From the NCBI GenBank assembly GCA_964035545.1, contig OZ037768.1:4889241-4953240 (forward strand): DNA of 64,000 bases, in the 5' to 3' direction. The position numbers were made by a program, and so were the translations under genes. The notes beneath the pieces are model-generated. The model was not told the DNA's origin. It made no database searches and was given only the letters and a program-made list of their open reading frames with translations. The number at the start of each line of letters is the position of its first letter. Within the stretch, counting starts at the first letter, position 1. Below are positions 48,701 to 60,718 of the stretch, in pieces. The stretch comes from Bugula neritina (lineage: Eukaryota; Bryozoa; Gymnolaemata; Cheilostomatida; Bugulidae).

Positions 48701-51700
48701 CATTTATGAGACTTGCCTTGAAAGTTAGATTGTCTAGAATTGAGAAAGAGCAAGCAGCACAAGTAACCCCAACCACCCTGGTTTCACCAAGTTTCTGTAA
48801 AATATAATAAAATCACTAAAATTTGAGTAAAACAATTCAGCAGAATAATAGTAGCATGTAGTACCATTGGTTGTTTCTCAACTAAGTTCTTGATAATAGT
48901 AATCTTTGATGACTGACAATTTTAAATCATTTGCGGAAATGGTTAATTCATTCAAATGCATAAATGCTAGTATTTTCTTTCAGTGTCAGTAAGTGTACTC
49001 TCTACTCAACAGTTAATCAATTTGCAACATTAAAATTAATTAAGAAAGCAAAACCTTCCTGATTGGATATTTAAATACCTGCTTTTGCAAACCAATTTTC
49101 TGTTGAGAGATGCATTTCTTCACGTACCTATAATAGAGGAGCGTAAAGGTTTTTCTGAATTTATTTCAATTTCCAATGAAATTTCCTATTTTTAAATACT
49201 CTCCTATTACAATAAAGGGTGAAATATTTGCAATGAAACTCACAATTTCTCTGACTGACTTATTTCTTCATCTTTCAGCATTCCTTCCAACTCTTTCAGT
49301 CCAGTATTTACATTACCAGATGCATGTAAACTGCAACAAAGTGAACATTGGCATGGCTTACAGCTACGAGAATGGAGAGTACATCATGGGAAAGTCTGTG
49401 ATTTATACAGACCTGTGAGGCAAGATGGGTTTTGCAATCTTCTTCAGACTTCCAACTCGGACAAAATCTGTTAATCCTTGCTCAGTAAGCCTTGAAACAA
49501 AATAATTTGATAAAATACCAAAAAAATCAAGGAACACAACTCCCACAATTCACTTATCTATCCCATCGCAAAGTACTGAACTTTGCCAACTAATTACTCA
49601 AACATTCACTCTCGTTTCAACACAATTCAATTTCATATACTTGCTTAATAAAACCAGCTTTCATTTAGAGACAAATCAATTAGACTCCCAGAGAGATTCT
49701 CTAGAATTACAGAAAGGTAAACCAGACTTACGCCAGCAAGATTCTATCTACAGCCACATTAGTCATGGAGGCTATCAATATTTTCGACTGCGTGTAGTTC
49801 TCAGAAACACCTTCCGTCTTCCCATCAAGAAGATTCAATACTGATGCTATGAACTGCACAGTTACAGCAAGTAAGTAGCTTTTACCAGCACCAAACACAC
49901 CTATAAACAACAACAACTGCTCCTATAAATAATAACAACTGCTGCTATAAACAACAACGTAGACTGTGTAAGATAGCATATATGTGGAGAACAAACCCAG
50001 TTGCTATAACACTATAAATCATAATCAACAAGTATAATAGCTTTTGAACAGCTGCACGCTAAATATTGTAAGCATAGCATTTATTATTTCACTAAATGTT
50101 CAAAGTTACAATCTTCTAACATAAAACTGGCGAAACTTTAAACAGCTAGTTTAAATTGACTAGAAACTGGCTAGTTCTGAAATACCAACAAACCACATTA
50201 ATTTTGAAGATCTGAATTAATGATATTTAAACACAATAGTTGATTTCAAGTCATGGCAAAGTGAAACAAACTGAGAGACCTTGCAGAGGAAACTATCCCT
50301 CAAGTATTTATTACGCTGCACTACTTAAAAATCACCCATAGAATACTTAATCTATCAACCTACTGTAATTCGTGTTCAGAAAAGACAAAACATATTAGCA
50401 AACCTTTGATGAGACAGATTGGCTTAGCGTGAGGTGACTTGAATGTTTCAGCAACCAACATTAGAGCCTCCGTCTGTCCTTCATTCAAAGTATATTTTTG
50501 AATCACTCGAGCTGCCAGTTCATCCTGCAGCAGAGTTTAAAGACCTCCAGCTTTATATAATATACAATATTTTTTTATGTGTAATCATTGCAAACTAAAT
50601 GATGCATTTCAAGTCAAATGGTATAAAAAGTAACATATTGACACTGTAGTCAGTTAATGCACTTGGTGCAAACATACAAAACATTTCTGATACATGCACT
50701 GATATGCACATTTAATGTAATACATGGAAAGTTAGAGGATGTGTCAAGGTTGTGACATAGCCACATGATTTTATGCAAGGACTGAGGCAGTAGCTCCAAC
50801 TACTCGTGTAGGAGTTATGTCGCCATGAGAGCAAACAGCGAAGAACCTTAACTATATCATGTATTGAGCAACAAGTGAAAAACATTTTATTAATTCACCT
50901 CTTCCACACAACATGCTATAAACTTTAGTGTGTTTAAAATATATATCTTCGAAATATGAGTAATTTCTATACTCGAAGAAAAAACTTTTAGTACAGTTCA
51001 TAACTTCATAACAGAGATATATAAAAAAGGTAAACGAGTTTCAAATGACTCACAATGACGTCCTCAGGAAGAAGCATCTTACTTTGAGCAGTTTTTATTG
51101 ACGGAACTTCGAATCTGGAGTTTGTTCGCTCAGGTCCACTACATACATAAGGTTAAGCATATACACCATGAGTCTATCTGACAGATTCGAATGACATAAT
51201 ATAACCATAAGAATGTATAATAAGTTCATACTTTGATTACATAACATAAAATGTTATTGGTATCAATATTATTAATATATTTTCCCGCTACCCAATCAGG
51301 ACATGGGGGTGAAAGGTGAACAATACCATTAATACATTTTACTAACTCTAGTAAACAGCTGAAAGACTTGAAAATGCCGGAAGTTGTTATTAAACAGCTG
51401 ACCTTGAGTGAATGAGCCAGGGAAGCAGAGGTACAGTTCTAGCATTGAGATCTGCAAGGTTAGTTAAACATTCGAGCTCTGTGGAAACATTGGCAGCGTG
51501 CAAAGCGTAACATTTGGCTCCGCCTACCCAATTACAACTGTAGTAGCTGAAAAATGCAACAAACACAAACATTACCAAAAATAATGAATTTCAGACCTCA
51601 TGCACAAATTTCATTCTATCTCCTATTTTTCTTTGAAAATATTGTGAAGTATAAATTAACATGAGATATCTTGCAAAAAAATCTATGAACTGTTGGAATT

Positions 51701-54700
51701 TAAAAGTAATGACAACAGTAAAACTTAATTTACCCCGCTATAGGTGATATCTCTACATCATTATTCGAGTTTGGTCCATAGAAGATGCTCTTGGCTATAA
51801 ATGTATTGCCAGTAAGATCAAAACTCATGGTCTGTGAGATTACCCATAAGTCACCTGTACAAATGAACACACGGGAGACATTGCAGAATGTTATACCAAA
51901 ACCATAGACTGTAAAAATAGAAAGTTTTTATCAAATTTTTACTGTGTATAAAGTTGAGTTAGTTTTGTGAATTAATAATTAGTCCGTACAATACAATTTC
52001 ATCTGTAAATAGTGCTATTGAGACTTACCTTTGGTGTAAGTTGATGCCTTTTCCTTTCTATTCAACTTCAAATATAAAGACTGACTCAATGCGGTATCAT
52101 TCCTGACCACCCATTTCTACAGCAATACAACTAACTGCAGATAACATTTCTACAGCAATATAATAGTTGCAGATAACATTTCTGCAGCAATATAATAGCT
52201 GCAGATAACATTTCTACAGCAATATAACAAATAGTTGCAGATAACATTTCTACAGCAATCTAACAGCTGCAGATTGATGGTATACTGATATTACCCATTG
52301 AAAAACTGGTAGCTAAGAGAAATGAAATCTACTAGTAAATACTGCTCACATTACAATAATGTAGAAACCGAAAAAAACTTTGCAGACCTTTGAATAGTGT
52401 TCAGTGGTTCGATTCAATTGGCAACTAGAATAAAAAAGGATTGATTTGCTCTTCAGGTAAGTTTCTAAGGCCTGGAGGCTGCATATCTCCTGTTGGGTGG
52501 AACCACTTGCAGAGGAACTAGTAGATGTTGATTCACCAGCTTTAGCCCATTCAAAAAACTACAAGAGTTGTAAATAACTACAAGCAACAAACCAAACATC
52601 AATTCTATAAACTATAAACATTGAGTGTGAAATGTTAAGTTGTCTTGACTGTTTCAACACTAGAATGAGTAATTTCTACACTTTTATGATCATAAGTGGA
52701 GCTTCCTAGATAAATACATACTGAAAGCTAATGGTTTGTATATAGGTTGGCAGCTAAGAAAGATTTCTTCTTTCAATTGATTAAAGAATGTTTGTATGGT
52801 TGGCTATTTGTAACGTAAAGTTTTTTTAGACCAACCCAGACAGGTGAGTTGTCATCAGCACACGCAGAAACTAAACAAAATAAAACTGAAATATGATGGA
52901 AAGACATGACAACAAAACCCGATAAAGTCTTACGTTGCATTGAGTTCCTCGTGCATTAGCACATGTATAGAACATTCTGCCTTTGTTGGAACCTTCTTTC
53001 TTCACTTCAACGAGCTTGGAAAATGCGCCATGTTGACATCTTGGGTTACCCAGTGTAGGTGAGAGTTTAGTGTTGCTGGAGAGTGAATCTATGCCAGTAG
53101 CTAGATGGACAACAAAATCTTGTTTAACTTAACAATGCCTACACACCCTACTAAGTAACTGTATCAGAACTGAATGAAAAAGTGAAATGTTGGATTTGAA
53201 AGTTCAATAGTGGAGTTTACATGTTGAAACTTCTGATCAAATAACAGCTTCACTATCACAGCACATATTACACAACAAAATACTTATAGTTGAATATGAT
53301 TTACAAGAAGGTTTATACACAGAGTAACTGATAACAAAACTTACGGGTCTTGCTGGACAAGTAGTGGCCAGGGAATATGTTGGATATATTTACTGTAGCC
53401 AAACACTCGTGATATCTCCTCGACATTTCAAGTAAAATGATGTTGATATGTTCTACAAAACATTGTAAGAGCTATAACTGTAGCATATTGCAGGGATATA
53501 ACTATAGCAGATATCACATAATTATAAAAATAAATATAACTGTAGAACTAAAATTGTTTGTTAAATCTAATTTTTGAGTACGTAACTTTCAGAACAAAAG
53601 CAACACATCTTTTGTGCTAAAAGATGCACGTAGATGCAAAGTATAAACTTTTCTATATCTCAGCACTAAAATGTGTTCATTGCCACCTCAACAAAATTTC
53701 TTCAAAAGGAAAACACCAGAATCAGCAGAAACCAAAAGGTGTTTCCTGTTACTAAGCTAAGAGTGTTTATAGTATTGTGCCATAATGAAATAAACATATG
53801 TATATTAAAAACAATCAACAAAGCAGTATCGATAAGCTGATGTGTAAGCTATCAAAACTGCAAACATAATTAAATAAATTTTGAAAGTGCATGGGTGAAT
53901 GAAAGAAAAAGAAGCTCACCTCTGAGAATCTGTTCCAGTGCATGCTTGTAATCAACAGAAGTCTTAAAACTGATAGGCATGGATAGATTCCGCAGAGGCT
54001 TATCTACATCTGCGCTGTACGCGGGAAACCGCAGTATCAGGGAGTCCACCATTTGCTAGAAGCATTATGCTAGCTAAATATTGGCATAATTGTCCTTCAA
54101 TATTTTTACATCACACGGGTCATAATATACCATTTATGTGAAACTTTCTGCACTGTCCACTATTGCTCAACAATTTATTTAGAACTTTTAGTTAACAAAT
54201 TCATAATACGACTTATAATTTACAATAAAAAGCCATTTTTTATACTTGGTCATATCACTGAGCATAATAGAAAATAAAGTAAATTATACTGCATCTAAAT
54301 TATAATGTATATATAACTGATGAAAACTATTATTTGAATGGAGATGCAGCATTTTAAAAAAAAATTGTGACTGCCAACCTAACAATATAAACCTAACATT
54401 TAAGTCCTTTAACAATTCAAATATATATTTTCTACTAGCTAACTTTAGAATTATGACCAGTGGATGCTAAAGACACATCTTTAAATGGTTTCTGAGATGA
54501 CATCACAGATTCATAACCAGCATCCCTAGCTCCAATATTTCCCAACACTTTTTGCTTTGCTTGCACAATTTTCTCTGCTGGTAGTTTATTTCCAAAGGTG
54601 GCAATGTTGTTGTGAATAGGTTTGGGAGGAGCCAATCTCGTATGAGATCGGTCTACAAAGAGAGTCCGTAAGAGTAGCAAGATTCACAGAAAGAGATCAA

Positions 54701-57700
54701 TATAGCCACCAGTGTTTATTTTAACAGATCTATAAGTAAACGATTTTTTATCCAAGGAAAATAATGCATATAACACTAAATTACATTACACTATACTAAT
54801 AAAATTCATGTGGATTTATAGTTGCTATCTCAATGTGAACTCCTGATGGACAAGACTTTTTAAGCGGGCTAAGGACTTTTTACTATATTATGGTAAAAGA
54901 ACAGTTATGACTGAATGCCCTTCCTAACATCACCTTTACTGAGGACCGAACCTCTGACCCCGTGTTTACTAAGCCAGTACTTTAACCCCTAGACCAAGGC
55001 TGCTCCCTTGTATTATACTGTATTAATACCAGAATAACATATAATACTAGAAATCTCACCAAGACCAAGGCCTATCTCCGGACTGTTCTCATGCAGTATG
55101 CTGCTAGATTTCATAGGAACGGAAGTCTCAGATTTTGAAGGACTGTTGAAGAGACTCCACTTGTTTGATTTGGATTCTGAGTCCAAATTAGAAAGTTTTG
55201 ACTGTTTTACTGGCGGTGAAGCACTGAAGCTATCATCTAGAACAAAAATCATAGTGTGAGAAACACACTGCTTTTAACCAATTTATTTATTTTTTAAATC
55301 TATTTCTTTTGAGAAATAAAATACATGTAGCTATAAATGGTAAACTAACAACATATAACAAAAAAAAGAAAATTCGTAATAATCATTTACATCCCATAGA
55401 AATACACACAACTGATTTGATAAAAATACATACAGTATCGTAAAACTTGTTTTATCTAGTCTTAACACAGATCCAATAAATATATTATGATGGCTTAAAA
55501 TGGTTTATAGAGCAAATTTTAGTTTTGGTAAACAGATACTGTTTTTTAAAAAAAACATTTTCGCATTTGGAAAAAAAAACTATTTTATGAAAATTATTTA
55601 TGAATAGTGAAAAGCATTGCCAATATTTTGTAGCTTGTATCAAAATAGAAACATGTTTAGACAGTAGCACTTCAGGCAATTGAGAATTACCAATATCCAA
55701 ATGACATGTGTGAATGGTTTCACTGAACAGTGTACATATTTACCTAACTCAAATAAAGAGGTGCTGTCAGACAGCAGGTCAGTTTTGTTATCTCTAAGAA
55801 AGTCAAAGAGAGTTGTCTTCTTTTGGGGTACACTGATGAGATTTTGAGCACTGGTGTTACAGCTGGGCATGTTTACGGCAGACTTTGGAGTAGAGAGGAG
55901 TTCTAATCATAACAGAGCAACGCTATGATTTATTAAAAACAATGTGATTTACCTTATAAATAGTATACAATAGCCAGAGTTGGTTGCTTTACCAGTAGCA
56001 CCTGAATATGAGTGAAAATCATTAGAAAATAAGCAGTTTATAATGCGATTTAAATTTGAGCAAAATCTGCCAACCCAAATTTTACAGTGGCAAACTCGCT
56101 TACCTAACTGCATCTTGAGGGGTAGAAATGCGTTCAAATTTCACCCCCTCTCACCAATTTTGTCTGAATTTAAAACAGTTTGGGTCTGAAAATTAAAACA
56201 TTTTCGTTTAGCCACGTTTACTTTAATGGCTTTAGGCCGGTTAACAGATTTAATAAAAATCTATAATATTTGCTATGTTTTTCAGGGGCTGTTAAATTCA
56301 GAATAGTTTGTAAGGATTTCTAATTGCTCATATTTCAACAACTTTCTATATAGAACAACAAATATTGCAACCTACCTGGAGAGTTACTGGAGCAAAAAGA
56401 AAGAGAGTGACTATCAGAGACAGCAGTACTACTATTAATAAGAGAGCAGACGCTCTCTTTGCTACTTCCATCTGCTGAAAGGTGATGAGAAAATGACTGA
56501 TTGGTAGATTGTGCACTGGTAGTAGCATACTTAGGAGGTGTTGAATGAGGTATCAGCCGTTTAAGCTTTTCATCTAACCGGACAAAAGTGTCACCTTTCA
56601 CTGCTATTGGGGAGTTTTGTTTTGCCATGTCTACTTGACTAGAGTCATCATCAGTGAAGGCTGAAAGAGAACCTAATGAGAAGTTAGCTACTTGAGGTGA
56701 ATCTGTAGCATTCATAGTAACACCGGGTACATGCTGAGTAGAATCAGCCGTTACTAAGAATGGCGAGCTAGTAGTCTGCTCATGTTCAGTTGACTCACTA
56801 TTCCCTTGACAAATTCTGTCTGGAGGCGCAACTGAAACAAGGTCAAGGTTAATATCACTAGCTGTTCTGTGGTCAGCAGCATCTATATGATCTCTATCAT
56901 TATCAGAATTGTCTTGAGACAAAAATTTTTTCCATAAAGAACCTGAGCCAGACTTTGAAAGAGCACAGTTGTCAGATGTATAGAGTTCTTCATTATCTTC
57001 TTCAACAGATTCGGTTTTTTCTTTATGTTCAACCATCTCAGACACAGGTGAATGGCTAGCTGCAATAAACATACTATTTACTAATCATAAATAATTTAGA
57101 GCACATAGCATTTACACAGTAATTGTAGTAAAAAATTAGAGTTTGAAAAATCCTTACAGATGTAAAAGAACTAGATGTGAATTACACATGCTATAGCTGA
57201 TCAAACTAGAGTTAAGTTCATAGTATCGAACCATACATTCAGCATCAACCTCTGTGGAAGAAATCAGGCTGAGGATATCACATTCAGAGCGCCGAACTGG
57301 AGGCTCAACAACTGTGGACTTTGCATAAGGCTGCAGAGCTCTCTGAGAAAATGTTGAGAAGAGTGAGGGGTGAGACGGTTGCTGTGGAGCCTAGAATAGC
57401 AATATATGCCGACAAATGTTATATCCAGCATTTTTTTTAAAACAAATAGAATTAGAAGACTCACTGTTGAGGAGTTGATTCATACCTGTACTTGAAGGTG
57501 ACGCTTATGGGTCAACGGAGCATTTTGTGAAGCAGATGTTTCAGATACAACTCTTTTAGGAGGATTAAAACCCTAAAAATAAAAAAGTTCCTAGATACAA
57601 TTGTGATGAAAGATGTTACAATAAAATTATTAATTTAACAAAAACTAGTAACAAAGTCAATTAAAATGAACATTTTATGAATGACAATGAAAACTTTCAT

Positions 57701-58956
57701 TTAAAAGTACATTTATTTTCACCAGTCTAACAAAGTCTTTTAAAAGTTTTTTAATAGTAAAACCGCAAGCTTCGGTTCAGAAAATGATTGATGATTATAA
57801 GAGTTTGCTAGAGTAGAAGACTCTAATACACCAACCATATATCATGCATACAGAGTTGTGTTGTAGACATTAATAAAGTAAAATTAAAATAAATCAGTTT
57901 ACCTTATATGACCTCGATACAGTTGATTTGGTAATGTGAGCTGGTTGACGGGGAAGAGGATTGTTACTTATAACAGGATGAGAAGATGGTGCTCCAGTGG
58001 CATCTCTCACACTGTCCACCATAACCAGATACTTGTCAGTCTCATATTCATCACCAATGGCTATCTAATGAAGTAATAATTATATGCAACATTACTTTAT
58101 AAAACTTCTTAACAGAGTGTGCAAAACTTCAGGGCATTTAAGAAGCTGATCTCTAGTTCACACTCTCATTTATATATACAAAATTAGGGTATCAACTAGA
58201 AATAGAAAATCACGTCGTCATCACTGTAAAACCTCTTGAAAAAAGAGTTATTTTTAGGCAAGCAAGGACTCCCTTTCTATGGTGGCAAGGGAGCAATAGT
58301 GATTTGATGCCCTTTTTAACATCACCAATGGCTTTTGATAGGATTCTAACCACTGACCTTGTGTTTACTAAGCCAGTGCTCAAGTCACTAAGCCACGGCT
58401 GCTTTCTTAAATAAAAAGTGGTATAGTAAAGCTTACCGAATTCATAGCAAATAGTGTGTCGATCTTGGCCCCTTTTTCATCATAAATTATTTTCTATAAT
58501 ATAAATACCAAAACTTAAATCAGGTTTTATCAGCTAACCAATAAATTGTTGTGTTTCATCAAGATTTAAGTATTGCTGTATATGATGTAAAATCAACCTA
58601 CCTTGCAGGAATCTATGACCACAAGAAAACCATCTTGCCATACCTTTGCTTTCTTTGTTTTCTGATGAGTATAAAGTATCTAGAAACAGTAGGATGTAAT
58701 TTGTTAGAGGGAAACAGAACAGCAGTTTCTCATTTAAAAATACAATGACTTTTAATTTAGCAGCACTTTTAAAATAATTTGAATCATATTGGTAAAATAT
58801 CCTTAAAATAATTACTAAAGGCAATAAAGCTTTCAACAAAAAGTGAATAAAGAAATCTCATGATATAGTATTATATTTTACGACATCTTAACAACACAAT
58901 GGCTGTTGAGTGAATGCTGATTGAGCACAGAAACTTACATTGTAGTGAATATCCAT
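45776..58956 (-). CDS. ZGRF1: ZGRF1-type DNA helicase (DUF2439, GRF zinc finger, UPF1-like SF1 core)
   Basis: About 31 exons, roughly 1,450-1,500 residues. Exon 1 (58956-58939) gives MDIHYN and exon 2 (58679-58602) ILYTHQKTKKAKVWQDGF. Exons 58493-58437 and 58064-57903 (DEYETDKYLVMVDS) complete the DUF2439 domain. A long serine-rich, low-complexity middle runs to about 53900, its largest exon at about 57059-56377. The GRF zinc finger spans about 53100-52390 (CQHGAFSKL, MFYTCANARGTQCNFFEW). The helicase follows: NEGQTEAL (Q-like), Walker A GVFGAGKS, TNVAVDRILLA, VRVGSLKKIAKPILP, VVGVTCAAC, Walker B LLDECSQ, VGDPR, QYRCHPEIS, VDSFQGGERDVII and NVALSRGKNHLFIVG. The last exon (45873-45776) ends TDSPFPF. 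Human ZGRF1 is a 5'-3' helicase that aids RAD51-dependent crosslink repair. One internal junction near 47570-47690 was not resolved. One intron uses a GC donor. Confidence 0.93.
48715..48717 (-). other. GC-AG splice donor in ZGRF1
   Basis: The exon ends ...ACTTTCAAG at 48717 and continues GCAAGT, the classical GC-donor consensus AG|GCAAGT. The next exon begins GTGGTTCTG and only this junction yields the conserved NLTFK|VVLLDECSQ. The nearby GT (GCAA|GTCTCA) breaks the frame. Confidence 0.8.
52105..52275. repeat. ~35-bp tandem repeat in a ZGRF1 intron
   Basis: Five imperfect copies of a unit containing AACATTTCTACAGCAATATA and TAGCTGCAGAT, just beyond the acceptor side of the exon at about 52030-52120. 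Confidence 0.75.
54815..55008 (-). mobile_element. tRNA-headed SINE, copy B
   Basis: Read on the minus strand from 55008: GGAGCAGCCTTGGTCTAGGG (A-box-like), then GGCTTAGTAAACAC, GGTCAGAGGTTCGGTCCTC (B-box-like) and GGTGATGTTAGGAAGGGCAT, followed by a tail ending near 54815. The copy at 58205-58408 shares the order of these blocks. It sits in a ZGRF1 intron. Confidence 0.75.
58205..58408 (-). mobile_element. tRNA-headed SINE, copy A
   Basis: On the minus strand from 58408: GCAGCCGTGGCTTAGTGACT (A-box TGGCTTAGTGA), CACTGGCTTAGTAAACACAA, GGTCAGTGGTTAGAATCC (B-box-like), GGTGATGTTAAAAAGGGCAT, then the tail. Same orientation and architecture as copy B; in a ZGRF1 intron between the exons ending 58437 and starting 58064. 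Confidence 0.75.
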
Positions 58957-59599
58957 GGCAGAGCACCAACTTCACTAGATACTAATAAATAAAGCATAAA
59001 ATGTTGTTACTATATAGAGTGAAAGCACTGCCTAAATGAAGATTGGAATTGTCAGTTGGTAAGCTTAGAATATTGGCAAAAATAGAGCACAAATAGCAAT
59101 GCTAATTATGGCTTTGCCCAATTTAACAGTTGAAAGCAAAAACAAAGGATTCTTATTAGTGGCTTGGCTTTGGATGGGTCTAAGTTCATACTAAGGACCA
59201 TAACATTTTATATTGGAATGTTTTCTATATCTTAGTATCAATATCTATATAGCTAATAGCAGTGTGTGAAATGTAACTAACATTAATGTGTAGATATTTT
59301 ATGTCTTGCATTTTGATTTTAAAACAAACACATCACTTAATAATTTATACATCCTACTAGACCTAATACTTCTTAAGATGAGTAGACAATAATTACAAAA
59401 TAATTACAAAATTGAGGATAAAACTAAAAGTAATAATAGCTGTAAGTTTATGACAGTTATTGGTGCGAAAAAGAAGACCAAGTTTAATTTGGGATAATTT
59501 AATTTTAGAAATCTGAACGAATCATACAAAATGACATTTTTTAGGAAGCATAGAGTATCATAGATGACAAAATACAAATTAATTAATATTTACCCTTTA

Positions 59600-60050
59600 C
59601 TTCAATAATCAATTGAAATATAAAATTGAATAGCTAACAGTAACACAAGCTGAGACACTGTTAGTTATTAGTATGACTGATAGTACGAGTATCAATATCA
59701 CTAAAACTTTCACTTTCAGAATGACAATCACAATGACAATGAGAATCTGAATCATCATGATTTAAATTAAGTTTAACTTATCAACTTCAAGTTTAACTCT
59801 AAGTTCAAATTCAAGTTTACGAAGTACTAGTAAATGTAATACTACTACTAGTAGTAGTAATACTAATAGTAGTAGTGGTAGTAGTAGTAGTAGTACTAGT
59901 AGTAAGTAGGCTAGCCTAAGTCTACACCCCTGGTGATCACAATGAAATTGAATGCAGAACTAAAAATAGATCACTGAAAGTATTACTATTAGTAAATGTC
60001 AAACTAAAAAGTAAACACTAATAGTAATAGGATATATCGTATGGCAAGTT
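59600..60050. repeat. Cryptically simple block
   Basis: GACAATCACAATGACAATG, TTAAGTTTAACTTATCAAC, TTCAAGTTTAACTCTAAG and ACTACTACTAGTAGTAGTA runs in succession, the same motif set as in the other blocks. Confidence 0.65.
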
Positions 60051-60202
60051 TAACTACCCAAGACCAAGAACTAGCAGAACTTCTCATATCATTTATAATA
60101 AAACTAAAGCGGAGCTAAGGTAGAGCTGAAATAAAATTTAAGCACGCCGCGAGTTTTGGCTGCCTGAGTTCAAAGAGTTAAAGGGCATAAATGCGCGATA
60201 AT

Positions 60203-60350
60203 GAAATTATTTTATAAGCAGCTCCAAGTTGGGGGTGACTGAGTGCAGTAAGTCAAGGTTCTTGCGTTTGAAATTTTCGAACTCCAAACGCGAGATCACA
60301 ACTCATTGCACTCAGTCACTTCGAACTCGATGCTGCTTATAAATAATTTC
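60203..60350. mobile_element. Foldback / imperfect hairpin element
   Basis: The left arm from GAAATTATTTTATAAGCAGC through GTGACTGAGTGCA, and the right arm from TGCACTCAGTCAC through GCTGCTTATAAATAATTTC, are reverse complements with some mismatches. Inner segments (GCGTTTGAAATTTTCGAA and CTCCAAACGCGAGA) continue the pairing, so nearly the whole 148 bp folds on itself. It resembles a short MITE or a palindromic relic; no target-site duplication was established. Confidence 0.6.
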
Positions 60351-60718
60351 CTTCGTATGAGTTTAATTATTGAGCCTAAGTTCTTACATATATTCTAGTG
60401 ATCTACGAATTCAAAACAATTTACCAAGCCTAACTCAGCTAATCAAGTTTATTGCATTCCTAATTTTTATAAGCGAGATGTCCATGCTTGTCTCGACCAG
60501 CTAACACTGATTTGCAAACGGGCGGGTTTGTATTATTAAAAATAATCACCGGGAACGGTTTTGTAATCTTTGTCCGTCAGGGGCAAGATATTGGCAAAGC
60601 TAAGCGACAATTCTGCTCTTCGAGTAACATGTTCTAATATCTCTGCGAATTACTTCGGACAGCAGATTTGTGTGATAACTTTGATCTTGTTATCTAATTC
60701 AGCACAAGAACTGAGAAC

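Larger units (their letters stand above)
58957..60718. other. ZGRF1/MRPL32 head-to-head intergenic region
   Basis: Divergent promoters. It contains a cryptically simple block (about 59600-60050) and a foldback element (60203-60350). No coding exon is supported. The GC-richer stretch just before 60719 (CGGGCGGG, CCGGGAACGG near 60520-60560) is a likely MRPL32 promoter or leader. Confidence 0.55.

Noticed and set aside
58602-58679. Alternative frame of ZGRF1 exon 2 reading TLYSSENKESKG
   Set aside because: The other frame (ILYTHQKTKKAKVWQDGF) matches the DUF2439 start and fits the flanking exon phases.
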